Positions 1 to 9,999 of a stretch of 52,237 nucleotides of DNA are shown piece after piece (the stretch's first letter is position 1; each line of letters begins with the position of its first letter). Below the pieces are notes generated by a model, which was not told the origin of the DNA, did no database searches, and saw nothing but the letters and a program-made list of their open reading frames with translations. This DNA comes from an uncultured Gardnerella sp. (lineage in GTDB: Bacteria; Actinomycetota; Actinomycetes; Actinomycetales; Bifidobacteriaceae). The stretch covers positions 1-52,237 of the forward strand of contig CAMYPN010000001.1 in the NCBI GenBank assembly GCA_947292085.1. The letters run 5' to 3'. The translations under genes were made by a program, and so were the position numbers.

Positions 1-863
1 AGGGTTTATTGTTGCGCAGCGCTCCAATTACGAGAGAGTTGTCTCGCGTTTGGAGGTTTATCGTCTGTGCTCTGCTCCGATTACGAGAGAATTGTCTCAC
101 GTTTGGAGTTATTGATTAGATTATTTGCTCCAATTGCGAGAGAGTGCGTCTGATCTCGATTTTTTGCAGCTTACTTAAAATTGTAGAAAACACATAATCG
201 TTTGGTGAAATAAACAAAAATCAGTGTGATTTTGTCTAAAACACCAAATCGTTTGGTGAAATAAACAAAACGCAAGGCAAAACTGTCGAAAACACAAAAT
301 CAACCGATGTTATCGACATTTTCTATTGATTGCCAAAATTATTTAATGCGCACTCAAGCATGTTGTTCATTGCTCCATTTGCGAGAGATGATTCTCGTAA
401 ATGGAGTTAATTATGTTACACAACGCTCCAATTACGAGAGAGTTGTCTCGCGTTTGGAGTTATTGATTAGATTATTTGCTCCAATTGCGAGAGAGTGCGT
501 CTGATCTCGATTTTTTGCAGCTTACTTAAAATTGTAGAAAACACATAATCGTTTGGTGAAATAAACAAAAATCAGTGTGATTTTGTCTAAAACACCAAAT
601 CGTTTGGTGAAATAAACAAAACGCAAGGCAAAACTGTCGAAAACACAAAATCAACCGATGTTATCGACATTTTCTATTGATTGCCAAAATTATTTAATGC
701 GCACTCAAGCATGTTGTTCATTGCTCCATTTGCGAGAGAATTGTCTCACGTTTGGAAGGTTAGCATCTGTGCTCTGCTCCAATTACGAGAGAGTTGTCTC
801 GCGTTTGGAGGTTTATCGTCTGTGCTCTGCTCCATTTGCGAGAGCACTGTCTCGTATTTGGAG
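1..863. repeat. 53-bp-period hairpin array, left copy
   Basis: Seven complete 34-bp imperfect palindromes (consensus arms CTCCAAATACGAGA and TCTCGTATTTGGAG around a 6-nt centre) start at 22, 75, 373, 426, 724, 777 and 830. Half units start at 128 and 479, so starts inside each block are exactly 53 bp apart. The 19-bp linkers are similar but not identical. The unit length is not a multiple of three, so the short ORFs crossing it are not credible genes. No gene is seen in this stretch. The array lies just downstream of the tuf terminator and is cut off by the window edge. Confidence 0.9.
110..739. repeat. Tandem duplication, 351-bp offset, containing the array module
   Basis: The sequence at 110-388 recurs at 461-739, apparently identical, at a constant offset of 351 bp. 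Each copy holds half a hairpin unit, a ~230-bp AT-rich module (about 145-372 and 496-723) and the start of the next hairpin. The module contains a CACCAAATCGTTTGGTG dyad and short repeats built around GAAAACAC and GGTGAAATAAACAAAA. A diverged, inverted copy lies at 22205-22432. Confidence 0.85.
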
Positions 864-880
864 CGTGTCGGAGCGCATAC

Positions 881-913
881 AAAAGACCCCACGAGTTTCC
901 TCGTGGGGTCTTT
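881..913 (-). terminator. Intrinsic terminator of tuf
   Basis: A 14-bp perfect stem (AAAGACCCCACGAG with its complement) closes a four-base loop. On the minus strand it is followed by TTTTG. It lies about 60 bp after the tuf stop codon and ends the str operon. On the other strand it is followed by TTTATT, so it may act in both directions. Confidence 0.85.
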
Positions 914-973
914 ATTAAGCTATCGCTTTCGCGACCAAATTTGCTTGATTAATGCTAATTCAGCGAATTAAAA

Positions 974-2173
974 TCAGGCAAGAATCTTGGTCACACGACC
1001 GGAACCAACGGTACGGCCACCTTCACGAACTGCGAAGGTCAAGCCCTCTTCCATTGCGATGGCCTGGATCAACTCAACAGTGAAGGTTGCGTGATCGCCT
1101 GGCTGAACCATCTCAACGCCGTCTGGCAAGGTGATAACGCCGGTGACGTCGGTGGTGCGGAAGTAGAACTGTGGACGGTAGTTGGAGAAGAACGGCGAGT
1201 GACGGCCACCTTCGTCCTTGGTCAAGACGTAAACTTCGCCTTCGAACTTGGTGTGTGGGGTCACAGAACCTGGAGCAGCCACAACCTGACCACGCTCAAC
1301 GTCGGTACGGTTGATACCACGGAGAAGAAGACCAGTGTTATCGCCAGCTTCGGCCTCATCCATCTGCTTGTGGAAGGTCTCGATGGAGGTAACGGTGGTG
1401 GTCTGGGTGTCACGCAAACCAACGATCTCAACTGGGGTGTTGATTGGGAGCTTACCACGCTCAACACGACCGGTAACAACGGTACCACGACCGGAGATGG
1501 TGAACACATCCTCGATTGGCATCAAGAATGGCTTATCAAGATCGTGAACTGGGGTTGGAACGTACTCGTCAACAGCCTTCATAAGCTCCTTGACAGTCTC
1601 AACCCACTTCTCGTGATCTGGAGCGTCATCGTGCAAAGCACCGTAAGCGGAAGTGCGGATGACTGGGCAGTCGCGATCGAAGCCGTTTTCGTCGAGGAGG
1701 TCACGAACCTCTTCCTCAACGAGATCGATAAGCTCTGGGTCATCAACCATATCGCACTTGTTCAAAGCAACAAGAATCTTCGGGACACCGACCTGCTTAG
1801 CGAGCAAAACGTGCTCACGGGTCTGAGCCATTGGACCATCGGTAGCAGCAACCACGAGGATTGCGCCATCCATCTGAGCAGCACCGGTGATCATGTTCTT
1901 CACGTAATCAGCGTGGCCTGGAGCGTCCACGTGAGCGTAGTGACGTGCTTCAGTCTGATACTCGATGTGTGCGATGTTGATGGTAATACCGCGTTCCTTC
2001 TCTTCTGGAGCGGCATCAATCTGATCGAAGTCATACTGAGGGTTCAGATCAGGATATTCGCTGTGCAGCACCTTAGAAATAGCCGCGGTCAAGGTAGTCT
2101 TACCGTGATCAACGTGGCCAATGGTACCAATGTTAACATGCGGCTTAGTACGCTCGTACTTTTCCTTTGCCAT
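974..2173 (-). CDS. tuf: Elongation factor Tu
   Basis: EF-Tu is the GTPase that carries aminoacyl-tRNA to the ribosomal A site. The 399-residue protein has the usual length. It shows the P-loop GHVDHGKT (residues 19-26), the switch II element DAPGHADY near residue 83 and the guanine-specificity motif NKCDMVDD near residue 138, followed by the two beta-barrel domains. The start is fixed by AGGAGG a few bases ahead of the ATG. It is the last gene of the rpsL-rpsG-fusA-tuf operon and ends in a strong terminator at 881-913. Codon choice is more GC-rich than in neighbouring genes, as expected for a very highly expressed gene. Confidence 0.98.
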   Translation of the reverse strand: MAKEKYERTKPHVNIGTIGHVDHGKTTLTAAISKVLHSEYPDLNPQYDFDQIDAAPEEKERGITINIAHIEYQTEARHYAHVDAPGHADYVKNMITGAAQMDGAILVVAATDGPMAQTREHVLLAKQVGVPKILVALNKCDMVDDPELIDLVEEEVRDLLDENGFDRDCPVIRTSAYGALHDDAPDHEKWVETVKELMKAVDEYVPTPVHDLDKPFLMPIEDVFTISGRGTVVTGRVERGKLPINTPVEIVGLRDTQTTTVTSIETFHKQMDEAEAGDNTGLLLRGINRTDVERGQVVAAPGSVTPHTKFEGEVYVLTKDEGGRHSPFFSNYRPQFYFRTTDVTGVITLPDGVEMVQPGDHATFTVELIQAIAMEEGLTFAVREGGRTVGSGRVTKILA

Positions 2174-2194
2174 GTGTTTGTCCTCCTGGACGTC

Positions 2195-2310
2195 TCGTAG
2201 TTTGCTTCGTAAACTCTACGAAGCCTCTCGCTACATATTTACTGGGTTTCTGGGTTAGGTGCCACTTCGGTGCCAGAACCCAGTCAACGTAGGAAATTCT
2301 AGCGTTGACC
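2195..2310 (-). promoter_or_regulatory. fusA-tuf intergenic region with several inverted repeats
   Basis: Three dyads lie in the 168-bp gap. GTCAACG (2283-2289) pairs with CGTTGAC (2303-2309), CTGGGTT (2250-2256) pairs with AACCCAG (2277-2283), and CTTCGTA (2205-2211) pairs with TACGAAG (2217-2223). The last competes with an overlapping stem, CGTAGTTT with AAACTCTACG. Such structures could pause, process or attenuate the transcript ahead of tuf. Function is inferred from structure only. Confidence 0.5.
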
Positions 2311-2341
2311 GGGGACAGAAAACACCGAAGTAGCGTGCGCT

Positions 2342-4471
2342 TTATTCGCCGCGCTGAGCCTTAATAATCTCGTCCGAAACGGCCTTCGGGACCTCCGCGT
2401 AAGAGTCCATCTGCATGGTGAACATTGCGCGGCCCTGAGTCTTGGAACGAAGATCGCCAATGTAGCCGAACATTTCGCTCAGCGGCACCTTGGCGTCGAT
2501 GACCTTCACGCCGGTTGCATCAGTCATAGACTGAATGTTACCGCGACGAGAGTTCAAATCGCCCATGACATCGCCCATGTACTCTTCTGGAGTACGGACT
2601 TCGACGGCCATAATTGGTTCGAGAATTACCGGATTAGCCTTTGGAGCAGCTTCCTTGAAGCACATGGAACCTGCAATCTTGAAGGCCATTTCCGAAGAAT
2701 CAACATCGTGGGTCTGACCGTCGGTGACGGTAGCCTTGACGCCGACCACTGGGAAGCCAGCCAACACGCCAGATTCCATAGCTTCCTGCACACCTGCGTC
2801 GATGGAAGGAATGAATTCCTTAGTGATGTGGCCACCAGTGACCTCGTTAACAAACTGATAGACTTCGCCAGATTCTGGATCGAGTGGCTCGAAGTTCATC
2901 AAAACCTTTGCGAACTGACCAGAACCACCGGTCTGCTTCTTGTGGGTGTATTCCTGGTTCATAACAGCCTTACGAATGGTCTCACGGTAAGCAACCTGTG
3001 GCTTACCAACATTCGCTTCGACCTTGAACTCGCGGCGCATACGATCCACAATAATGTCGAGCTGAAGCTCGCCCATACCAGAAATCAAAGTCTGACCAGA
3101 TTCTTCGTCGGTCTTAACCTGGAAGGTAGGATCTTCGTCAGAAAGCTTAGCCAAAGCCAAGCTCATCTTTTCCTGATCTGCCTTCGTCTTTGGCTCCACA
3201 GCAACCTCGATAACAGGATCTGGGAAGGTCATGGATTCCAAAGAAATTGGGTTCTTTTCGTCGCACAAGGTATCACCAGTGCTGACGTTCTTCAAACCAA
3301 CGAAGGTGTAGATGTTACCAGCTTCAGCTGAATCTACAGGATTTTCCTTATCAGCGTGCATCTGGAAGATCTTACCAACGCGTTCCTTCTTAGACTTAGT
3401 GGAATCGTACACAGAATCGCCTGGCTTAATCTCACCAGAGTAAACGCGCACGAACACAAGCTTGCCATAGAATGGATGTGTTGAAATCTTGAAGACCAAA
3501 GCTGCGAATGGATCTGTATTAACTGGCTTACGGTCAATTTCAACGGATTCGTCGCCTGGCTTGAAGCCCTTAATAGATGGAACATCTTCTGGGCTTGGAA
3601 GGAAGTCAACAACAGCATCCAGCATTGGCTGAACACCCTTATCCTTGAATGCAGAACCGCAGGTTACTGGGAAGGCCTTACGTTCGATTGTAAGCTTACG
3701 AATACCAGCGCGCATTTCTTCTTCAGTAAGTTCGCCGGTTTCGAGATACTTCTCAACCAATTCGTCGTCAGCTTCAGCAACCTGATCCATAAGTTCAGCA
3801 CGATATTCTTCGGCGCGCTCCTGCAAATCTGCAGGAATGTCGACGGTGTCGTAGTGAGCACCCATATCGTCCTTAACGTCATTCCAGACGTAAGCCTTCA
3901 TACGAATCAAGTCAACAACGCCAATGAAGTCGTTCTCAGCGCCGATTGGAAGCTGAATAACGAGTGGAGTTGCGCCGAGCTTCTCCTTGATAGTCTTGAC
4001 GGAGTAGTAGAAATCAGCGCCAAGCTTATCCATCTTGTTGATGAAGCAAATACGTGGAACGCTATACTTATCTGCCTGACGCCAAACGGTTTCAGACTGA
4101 GGCTCCACGCCTTCCTTACCGTCGAAGACTGCAACAGCACCATCAAGCACGCGAAGGGAACGTTCAACCTCAGCGGTGAAGTCCACGTGGCCTGGTGTAT
4201 CGATGATGTTGATCTGGTAACGATCATCAGTGTCGTGAGTCTGACGCTTCCAGAAGCAGGTAGTTGCAGCGGACTGAATAGTAATACCGCGCTCCTGCTC
4301 CTGAGCCATGAAGTCCATGGTAGAAGCACCATCGTGCGTTTCACCGATCTTGTAGTTCTTACCGGTGTAGTACAAAATACGCTCGGTGGTAGTAGTCTTA
4401 CCAGCATCAATGTGCGCCATGATGCCGATGTTACGAACCATATTCAGGTCGTTAAGCACATCTTGTGCCAT
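2342..4471 (-). CDS. fusA: Elongation factor G
   Basis: EF-G is the GTPase that drives ribosomal translocation and, with the recycling factor, ribosome splitting. The 709-residue protein has normal length, with P-loop AHIDAGKTT (residues 19-27), switch [10 protein letters not shown], guanine motif NKMDK and the C-terminal domains III-V (for example the GMGELQLDI region). It follows rpsG by 42 bp and precedes tuf by 168 bp in the classical str operon order. Nothing anomalous was seen in the sequence. Confidence 0.98.
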   Translation of the reverse strand: MAQDVLNDLNMVRNIGIMAHIDAGKTTTTERILYYTGKNYKIGETHDGASTMDFMAQEQERGITIQSAATTCFWKRQTHDTDDRYQINIIDTPGHVDFTAEVERSLRVLDGAVAVFDGKEGVEPQSETVWRQADKYSVPRICFINKMDKLGADFYYSVKTIKEKLGATPLVIQLPIGAENDFIGVVDLIRMKAYVWNDVKDDMGAHYDTVDIPADLQERAEEYRAELMDQVAEADDELVEKYLETGELTEEEMRAGIRKLTIERKAFPVTCGSAFKDKGVQPMLDAVVDFLPSPEDVPSIKGFKPGDESVEIDRKPVNTDPFAALVFKISTHPFYGKLVFVRVYSGEIKPGDSVYDSTKSKKERVGKIFQMHADKENPVDSAEAGNIYTFVGLKNVSTGDTLCDEKNPISLESMTFPDPVIEVAVEPKTKADQEKMSLALAKLSDEDPTFQVKTDEESGQTLISGMGELQLDIIVDRMRREFKVEANVGKPQVAYRETIRKAVMNQEYTHKKQTGGSGQFAKVLMNFEPLDPESGEVYQFVNEVTGGHITKEFIPSIDAGVQEAMESGVLAGFPVVGVKATVTDGQTHDVDSSEMAFKIAGSMCFKEAAPKANPVILEPIMAVEVRTPEEYMGDVMGDLNSRRGNIQSMTDATGVKVIDAKVPLSEMFGYIGDLRSKTQGRAMFTMQMDSYAEVPKAVSDEIIKAQRGE

Positions 4472-4513
4472 ATTCTTATCCTTAGCTCTTTAAGATACCG
4501 ATTATCTTGTGGA

Positions 4514-4984
4514 TTACCAGCGATAGTGAGCAAAAGCCTTGTTTGCTTCTGCCATCTTGTGGGTATCCTCGCGGCGCTTCACAGAAGCACCCAAGCCATT
4601 GGAGGCATCGAGAATTTCGTTGGCCAAACGCTCAGCCATTGTCTTCTCACGACGAACGCGGGAGAAGTCAGTAAGCCAGCGGAGGGACAGAGTGTTTGCA
4701 CGAGCAGGCTTAACTTCGACTGGAACCTGGTAAGTTGCGCCACCGACGCGGCGAGAACGAACCTCAAGATTTGGACGAATGTTATCAAGAGCGCGCTTCA
4801 ATACAGAAACTGGCTCCTGCTCGGTCTTTGCCTTCACCTGCTCGAGAGCGGTGTAGACGATGTTTTCTGCGATGGACTTCTTACCATCGAGAAGAATTTT
4901 GTTAATCAACTGAGCCACGACGGTCGAGCCGTAGATTGGATCAGGAAGCAGCTGATGCTTTTTTGCAGGTCCTTTACGTGACAT
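4514..4984 (-). CDS. rpsG: 30S ribosomal protein S7
   Basis: S7 nucleates assembly of the 30S head and contacts tRNA in the E site. The protein is 156 residues, the standard length, begins [10 protein letters not shown] and keeps the [14 protein letters not shown] core typical of the family. It starts 3 bp after the rpsL stop codon, so the two are probably translationally coupled. Confidence 0.98.
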   Translation of the reverse strand: MSRKGPAKKHQLLPDPIYGSTVVAQLINKILLDGKKSIAENIVYTALEQVKAKTEQEPVSVLKRALDNIRPNLEVRSRRVGGATYQVPVEVKPARANTLSLRWLTDFSRVRREKTMAERLANEILDASNGLGASVKRREDTHKMAEANKAFAHYRW

Positions 4985-4987
4985 GTT

Positions 4988-5359
4988 TTACTTCGCCTTC
5001 TTTGCTCCATACAGGGAACGACCCTGCTTGCGGTCCTTGACACCCTGGGTATCGAGTGCACCACGCACGATGTGATAACGAACACCTGGGAGATCCTTCA
5101 CACGGCCACCACGCACGAGCACAATGGAGTGCTCCTGCAAGTTATGACCTTCGCCTGGAATGTAGGCGGTTACTTCAATACCCGAGCTGAGGCGCACACG
5201 AGCAACCTTACGAAGCGCGGAATTTGGCTTCTTAGGAGTGGTGGTGTACACACGGGTGCACACGCCACGACGCAGCGGGCTACCTTTCAAGGCCAAAGTC
5301 TTTGACTTTTTCGGCTTGGCCTGACGTCCCTTACGGACGAGTTGTTCAATCGTAGGCAA
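4988..5359 (-). CDS. rpsL: 30S ribosomal protein S12
   Basis: S12 sits at the decoding centre and controls accuracy. The protein is 123 residues. The conserved [12 protein letters not shown] segment (about residues 40-51) carries lysine at the classic streptomycin-resistance position, and the [10 protein letters not shown] segment is also intact, so the sequence looks wild type. It is the first gene of the str operon and lies 295 bp beyond the ftsQ stop codon. Confidence 0.98.
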   Translation of the reverse strand: MPTIEQLVRKGRQAKPKKSKTLALKGSPLRRGVCTRVYTTTPKKPNSALRKVARVRLSSGIEVTAYIPGEGHNLQEHSIVLVRGGRVKDLPGVRYHIVRGALDTQGVKDRKQGRSLYGAKKAK

Positions 5360-5580
5360 CTTAAGTTCTCCGATTCATTGATATGTTCTGTTTGGTGAAA
5401 ACCGCCACACTGCAGCACACCTTAACGCATGAATCGGTTAAAGAGTAAAAGCCACAGTCCACCGGCCCGATGGCCCTTGCGTCTCCAGCCACACATTACT
5501 GCGCGCTATCTTCAACGCTTGGGATATCCCAACAAGCACACCTATAACATAAGGCACGCCGTTGGCACACACGAATTACT

Positions 5581-5586
5581 ATTATA
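5581..5586 (-). promoter_or_regulatory. Possible -10 element for the str operon
   Basis: The minus strand reads TATAAT here, about 220 bp ahead of rpsL, in the gap after ftsQ. No good -35 box is visible at 16-18 bp, so the call is weak. The rest of the leader (5360-5580) is more GC-rich and contains a GGGATATCCC palindrome at 5521-5530. Confidence 0.3.
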
Positions 5587-5654
5587 CATCAAAGCGTGAC
5601 AATTTTGTAATACCAAAAACAGCACTAAAAACAGCACAAATATTACTAATTATT

Positions 5655-6950
5655 TTACTTCAAAATAGGTCTTGCGGGAGCAGACACATCAAGACGCTGC
5701 TTATCTCCTATTTTCGTAGGATCATTAATAATCTTATCTACTATAGCTTTCTTCAATTCAAGCTCTGAAGAATCTCCCCACACGATTATGTGATTTTCTG
5801 CGCCTAAAGTAGTTTCTATAGAATCCTGCGTTTTTGCTGTAACTTTAGTTACTCTCGAACGCAGCTGCGAAGAAAGCGAACTCACTATTTTCACAGCCTC
5901 AAGAACTGCCTTATTAGTAATATTTCTACCAACTTCCTGTACTTCTATAACAGGTATTCCTTGAATAGAAGCTCCAGCAACAGTATTCAAAACCCTACCC
6001 TGCGAATCTACTGCAGTAAGATTGTTACTTCCGTTAGCTTTCAACATTGCAGCTGGTTTTTGCGCACGAACAGTTATGCGTAAGCCTTGAGGGAAATTTT
6101 TAGTAACGTTCGCTTCAGTTACGCCAGGAATATCATTTAACTGATTTATAACCTCTTGCGAAGAAACAAGAAAAAGCGATTTATCTACTTGACTTGAAGC
6201 AATATCAGCTATTTTCTTTTTACTAACCCATTCATTTGATCCACTTATCTCTATATTTTCAGCTTTTAATCTAAATACTGAAGAAAACAGCAGAACCCAA
6301 ATAATAGAAAGTACAGCAACAACAGCTATCAAAACATACAGAAGTTTTTTAATAGTAATACGCAGATAAGCATTCTTTTTTTCTTTAAGACGAGCAGCAA
6401 AATCTATAATTTTCGGTCTTTCAACTATTCCCAAAGGCCCTGCTGTTTCGCTTAAAGTCTTTTTTATAAAATCAAATCCCAAAAGTCGACGCGCATCAAC
6501 AAAAGCACCGTGTCCTTTAGAAGAATTTGTAACTCTTAGAGAAGACGAATTTGCAGAATTTTTACTACTTATACTTCTCGAATTTTTAAGTTTAGATTTT
6601 GAATTATTCTCGATTTCTTTAAAATTCTTGCGAGAGCTATCATTACGCGCAACACGCGCAACACGCGCAGCACGAGCAGAAAAACCAGAACTCACAGAAC
6701 CAGAACTCACAGAACGAGAACTCACAGAACGAGAAGATTTTGCTAAACGACGAACATCTGACTTACTGATTTCATTAGTATCTTTACTTTTAGATACTCT
6801 GCTACCGTAACTACTAGAATCTTCTACTTCAGAAATACGTTTCGGCACAATACTCTGTTCTTGAGTGCGTACGATATTTACGCTAGAAACGGCACGTCGC
6901 CCACGCACAGGCTTATTAGAAGAAGCCTTATCTGATTTCTTCATAATCAT
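5655..6950 (-). CDS. ftsQ: Cell division protein FtsQ (POTRA domain)
   Basis: FtsQ is a bitopic membrane protein that links early and late divisome parts through FtsL and FtsB-like partners. Residues 1 to ~195 are cytoplasmic, rich in Ser, Arg and Lys, and contain short repeats (SVSSRSVSSGSVSSG, then ARVARVARN). One membrane segment follows at about 205-225. Then comes a POTRA domain (AENIEISGSNEWVSKKKIADI onward, in family style) and the beta domain. At 431 residues it is longer than typical FtsQ because of the N-terminal region. AAGGTAG precedes the start. It is the last gene of the dcw run and is followed directly by the str operon. Confidence 0.9.
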   Translation of the reverse strand: MIMKKSDKASSNKPVRGRRAVSSVNIVRTQEQSIVPKRISEVEDSSSYGSRVSKSKDTNEISKSDVRRLAKSSRSVSSRSVSSGSVSSGFSARAARVARVARNDSSRKNFKEIENNSKSKLKNSRSISSKNSANSSSLRVTNSSKGHGAFVDARRLLGFDFIKKTLSETAGPLGIVERPKIIDFAARLKEKKNAYLRITIKKLLYVLIAVVAVLSIIWVLLFSSVFRLKAENIEISGSNEWVSKKKIADIASSQVDKSLFLVSSQEVINQLNDIPGVTEANVTKNFPQGLRITVRAQKPAAMLKANGSNNLTAVDSQGRVLNTVAGASIQGIPVIEVQEVGRNITNKAVLEAVKIVSSLSSQLRSRVTKVTAKTQDSIETTLGAENHIIVWGDSSELELKKAIVDKIINDPTKIGDKQRLDVSAPARPILK

Positions 6951-7019
6951 GCGTTCAAACGCTACCTTTCCAATAAATATCTAAGTGCCAAACCTTATAC
7001 AAGTCTAAACTAGTTTCTG

Positions 7020-8576
7020 CTATCTGCTCTCATTTTCGCAGTTCAATGCTTCAAGCATAACAGAGGTCATAGCAGTAATACTTCCAGCGCCAACAGTCAT
7101 AAGAACATCGCCAGGTTCTGCACGCTTGCAAAGCAGCAAAGCAGCTTCACGCATATCTTCTACAGCTTGCATAGGAGTTTTAAATCCACTATCAGCAGCT
7201 ATCTCAACAATAGTAGAAGCGTGTACTTGTGGAAAATCTTCCTGCTTCTCACGAGCAGGGAAAATACTAGACACAATCACATCGTCAGCTAAACTCAACG
7301 CTTCAGCAAACTCTTGTTTGAAAGATAAAGTACGAGAGAAAAGATGAGGTTGGAAAAGAACTCGCAATTTTGCAGAAGGATAACGTCTACGAGCAGCCTT
7401 AAGAAGCGCTTCAATCTCTGTAGGATGATGAGCATAATCATCAACTACCGTTACCCCATTTACACATCCTCGAATATCAAATCGACGCGACGCACCACGG
7501 AAATCTTCTGCTCCACGAGCAGCATCTTCCGCTTTCATACCAAGTAATATAGCAGCTAAAATTGCTGCACTCGCGTTTCTAGCATTATGCAAACCAGGTA
7601 TCATCAAACTCACATCTAAGCTGCGATTTGCAATTGAAACGCCATAATATGCGCTCATATTTTCTGGAAGCACAAGCTTGTACTCTTCCCTACCGCTTCC
7701 AGCTTGCTCACTTTCGTGCTCAATACTTGCAAACATTGCTTTAGATCTAACACGTTCGCTGACTTCTGTGTTCCAAGTTTGAGAATTTCCGTACGCAATA
7801 GTTTTTTCTAAAGTTTCGTCTGAAAGAGCTTCTAATACAAGCCTTGCGCCAGCATCGTCTGCGCATATTATTACAGCATTTTCTGCATTACCAGCATGTT
7901 TTACAAATGCAGCTCTATAGTTTTCAGCGTTACCATAATGATCTAAATGATCAGCTTCAGCGTTTGTGATTATTGCTATACTCGGGTGATATTTTTCGAA
8001 ACTTCCGTCAGATTCGTCTGCTTCAGCTACCATTACAGATCCAGATCCAGCATGACCGCCATCTATAACGCTTCCGTCAGATCCTTGTAAAGATCCTCCT
8101 ATTGCGTAACTCGGATCTGCTAAATCTTTAGTACCTGCAACAGTAAGAATATGCGAAAGAAGTGAGCTTGTAGTTGTTTTGCCATGCGCGCCAGCAACTG
8201 TAACTCCTCGCTTACTCGCTAACAAAAGAGCAAGTATGTCACTTCTGTGAACAAGTTTTACTCCACTTTCAGCTGCTGCAATAATCTCAGGATTAGTAGC
8301 TTTTATAGCGCTTGAGTAAACGAGAATATTTTTCCCATCAACATGAGAAGCGTTTTGGCCGATTTTAACTTCAATACCTAGCTGGGTTAATCTTTCAGTG
8401 TGATCATTAGCTTCCCTATCACACCCACTTACTGAAACGCCATCTTCATGCAGCATTTCAGCAAGAACACTCATACCGGCTCCACCTATGCCAATAAAAT
8501 GAACTTTCCCGAGAGATTTTACAGTATCTTTAGAGTTAAAAGCTGCTTTAATAGGGTTTAAATCTGGGCAAGTCAT
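7020..8576 (-). CDS. murC: UDP-N-acetylmuramate--L-alanine ligase
   Basis: MurC adds the first amino acid to UDP-MurNAc in the cytoplasm. The 518-residue protein shows the N-terminal nucleotide-fold motif GIGGAGMS (29-36), the ATP loop GAHGKTTT (129-136), a central domain with NAEADHLDHYG and the C-terminal ligase domain with VDDYAHHPTE. Its ATG overlaps the murG stop by one base (TAATG), implying coupling. All catalytic motifs are intact. Confidence 0.97.
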   Translation of the reverse strand: MTCPDLNPIKAAFNSKDTVKSLGKVHFIGIGGAGMSVLAEMLHEDGVSVSGCDREANDHTERLTQLGIEVKIGQNASHVDGKNILVYSSAIKATNPEIIAAAESGVKLVHRSDILALLLASKRGVTVAGAHGKTTTSSLLSHILTVAGTKDLADPSYAIGGSLQGSDGSVIDGGHAGSGSVMVAEADESDGSFEKYHPSIAIITNAEADHLDHYGNAENYRAAFVKHAGNAENAVIICADDAGARLVLEALSDETLEKTIAYGNSQTWNTEVSERVRSKAMFASIEHESEQAGSGREEYKLVLPENMSAYYGVSIANRSLDVSLMIPGLHNARNASAAILAAILLGMKAEDAARGAEDFRGASRRFDIRGCVNGVTVVDDYAHHPTEIEALLKAARRRYPSAKLRVLFQPHLFSRTLSFKQEFAEALSLADDVIVSSIFPAREKQEDFPQVHASTIVEIAADSGFKTPMQAVEDMREAALLLCKRAEPGDVLMTVGAGSITAMTSVMLEALNCENESR

Positions 8577-9841
8577 TACTTCCTGCTTTCCTTGCTTGGC
8601 TTTCTTTCTTTAGCAATTTTAAGAATTCGTTGCGCCATAACGTCTGCAGCATTTCGAATACCGTAACGCCATGACGCTTCTTTCATAACATTCAACGTTT
8701 TATTGTCTTTTAACAGCGTAACTACAGTTTTACGTATATAATTTTCGTTAAATTCAGAATCATTTACCATAAGCGCTCCCCCGGCTGATACTACTGGCTC
8801 TGCGTTAAAACGCTGCTCACCATTACCAATCGGTAAAGGAACGTAAACTGCAGGCAATCCGAGAGCTGAAATTTCAGATACTGTACCCGCCCCGGCACGA
8901 CAAATAACTAAATCAGCGCAAGCAAAAGCCCAATCGATTCGCTCTAAATATTGCGCTATGTGATAATCTCCGAGACCTAGATGATTAGCTTGAATATCGT
9001 TAATTTGAGAAACGCCCACATTCTGTGAAACTATTTCTCTAACTTTCTCATCTTTCCCTTTTCCTGTAAGATGAACAACTTGCGCGCAAGAAAGCAAATC
9101 TTTTGCAGCAGACGCAACTGCTTGATTTACACTTGCAGCACCTAAAGATCCACCTGTTATAAGCACAATAGGACGATTAGGGTCTAAACCTAACTGTTTT
9201 GCACCTTCCACTCTTGCTGCGTCACTATCTTCAGACAAACTTCTACATAATCTTGCTATAGCAGGTCTAAGTGGCAAACCAATTCTTTCAACACTCACTC
9301 CAGCTTTAGTTCGCAAACCAGTGTTGTTATAAACTGAACCAACCATAGTAGCCCAACGAGCACCAAGTTTATTTGCCATTCCCGCTTTAGCATTCTGTTC
9401 GTGAACAACTATTGGTAGATGCTGAGCGTGCGCTTGAGAATACACTGGCGCTGAAGCGTAACCGCCGAATCCTACTACAACATCCGCTTTTCTTTGCTTA
9501 AGAATACTACTAACTTTACGTTTTTCTTGAATCCATCTAATTGGGAATTTAAAAGCAGCTAAATTAGGTTTTCTAGGAAAAGGTACTTTTTCGATAGTGT
9601 CAAGTTCGTATCCTGCTTGCGGAACTAAACTCACTTCCAAACCAACTTTTGTACCTATAACACTTATTTGCGCATTAGAATCGAATTTTTTGATAGCATC
9701 AGCTACTGCAAGTAGAGGGTTTACGTGTCCTGCAGTGCCGCCTCCAGCTAGAACAATATGGAAAGACGATTCAGATTTACAATCTTCCTGCTCGCATGCA
9801 CTTACGTTGTGCTCAGATTTCTGCTCTTTTGCTGCAAACAT
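8576..9841 (-). CDS. murG: UDP-GlcNAc:lipid I N-acetylglucosaminyltransferase MurG
   Basis: MurG converts lipid I to lipid II at the inner face of the membrane. The glycine-rich motif [11 protein letters not shown] follows a ~30-residue leader, and the acceptor/donor signatures GGSLGA and [10 protein letters not shown] are present. An upstream in-frame ATG at 9868 is possible, but only the internal ATG at 9841 has a Shine-Dalgarno (AGAGG), giving 421 residues. The polar N-terminal extension is unusual relative to the ~355-residue E. coli protein. It ends in a one-base overlap with murC. Confidence 0.95.
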   Translation of the reverse strand: MFAAKEQKSEHNVSACEQEDCKSESSFHIVLAGGGTAGHVNPLLAVADAIKKFDSNAQISVIGTKVGLEVSLVPQAGYELDTIEKVPFPRKPNLAAFKFPIRWIQEKRKVSSILKQRKADVVVGFGGYASAPVYSQAHAQHLPIVVHEQNAKAGMANKLGARWATMVGSVYNNTGLRTKAGVSVERIGLPLRPAIARLCRSLSEDSDAARVEGAKQLGLDPNRPIVLITGGSLGAASVNQAVASAAKDLLSCAQVVHLTGKGKDEKVREIVSQNVGVSQINDIQANHLGLGDYHIAQYLERIDWAFACADLVICRAGAGTVSEISALGLPAVYVPLPIGNGEQRFNAEPVVSAGGALMVNDSEFNENYIRKTVVTLLKDNKTLNVMKEASWRYGIRNAADVMAQRILKIAKERKPSKESRK

Positions 9842-9999
9842 CACTACCTCTTTTAACACATCGCACATGACTAAAAGTCACATTTTCTATTATCCAAAAA
9901 AGCAATACTACAGAACATGTTACGCTAAATCAGACTATTAATTTCATATATTCGAGTCTAATTTTATTTAATAAACTATTACTAAGTATTATCTAAATC

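Noticed and set aside
307..971. Short ORFs in the left array, including two sharing the same N terminus
   Set aside because: They are copies of the same repeat read through a tandem duplication; the 53-bp unit is not a multiple of three and no ribosome site is present.
1091..2200. 369-codon ORF opposite tuf
   Set aside because: Shadow frame caused by strong codon bias in tuf; no ribosome site or recognisable domain.
3854..4981. 375-codon ORF opposite fusA and rpsG
   Set aside because: Same cause; it crosses two conserved genes and resembles no protein family.
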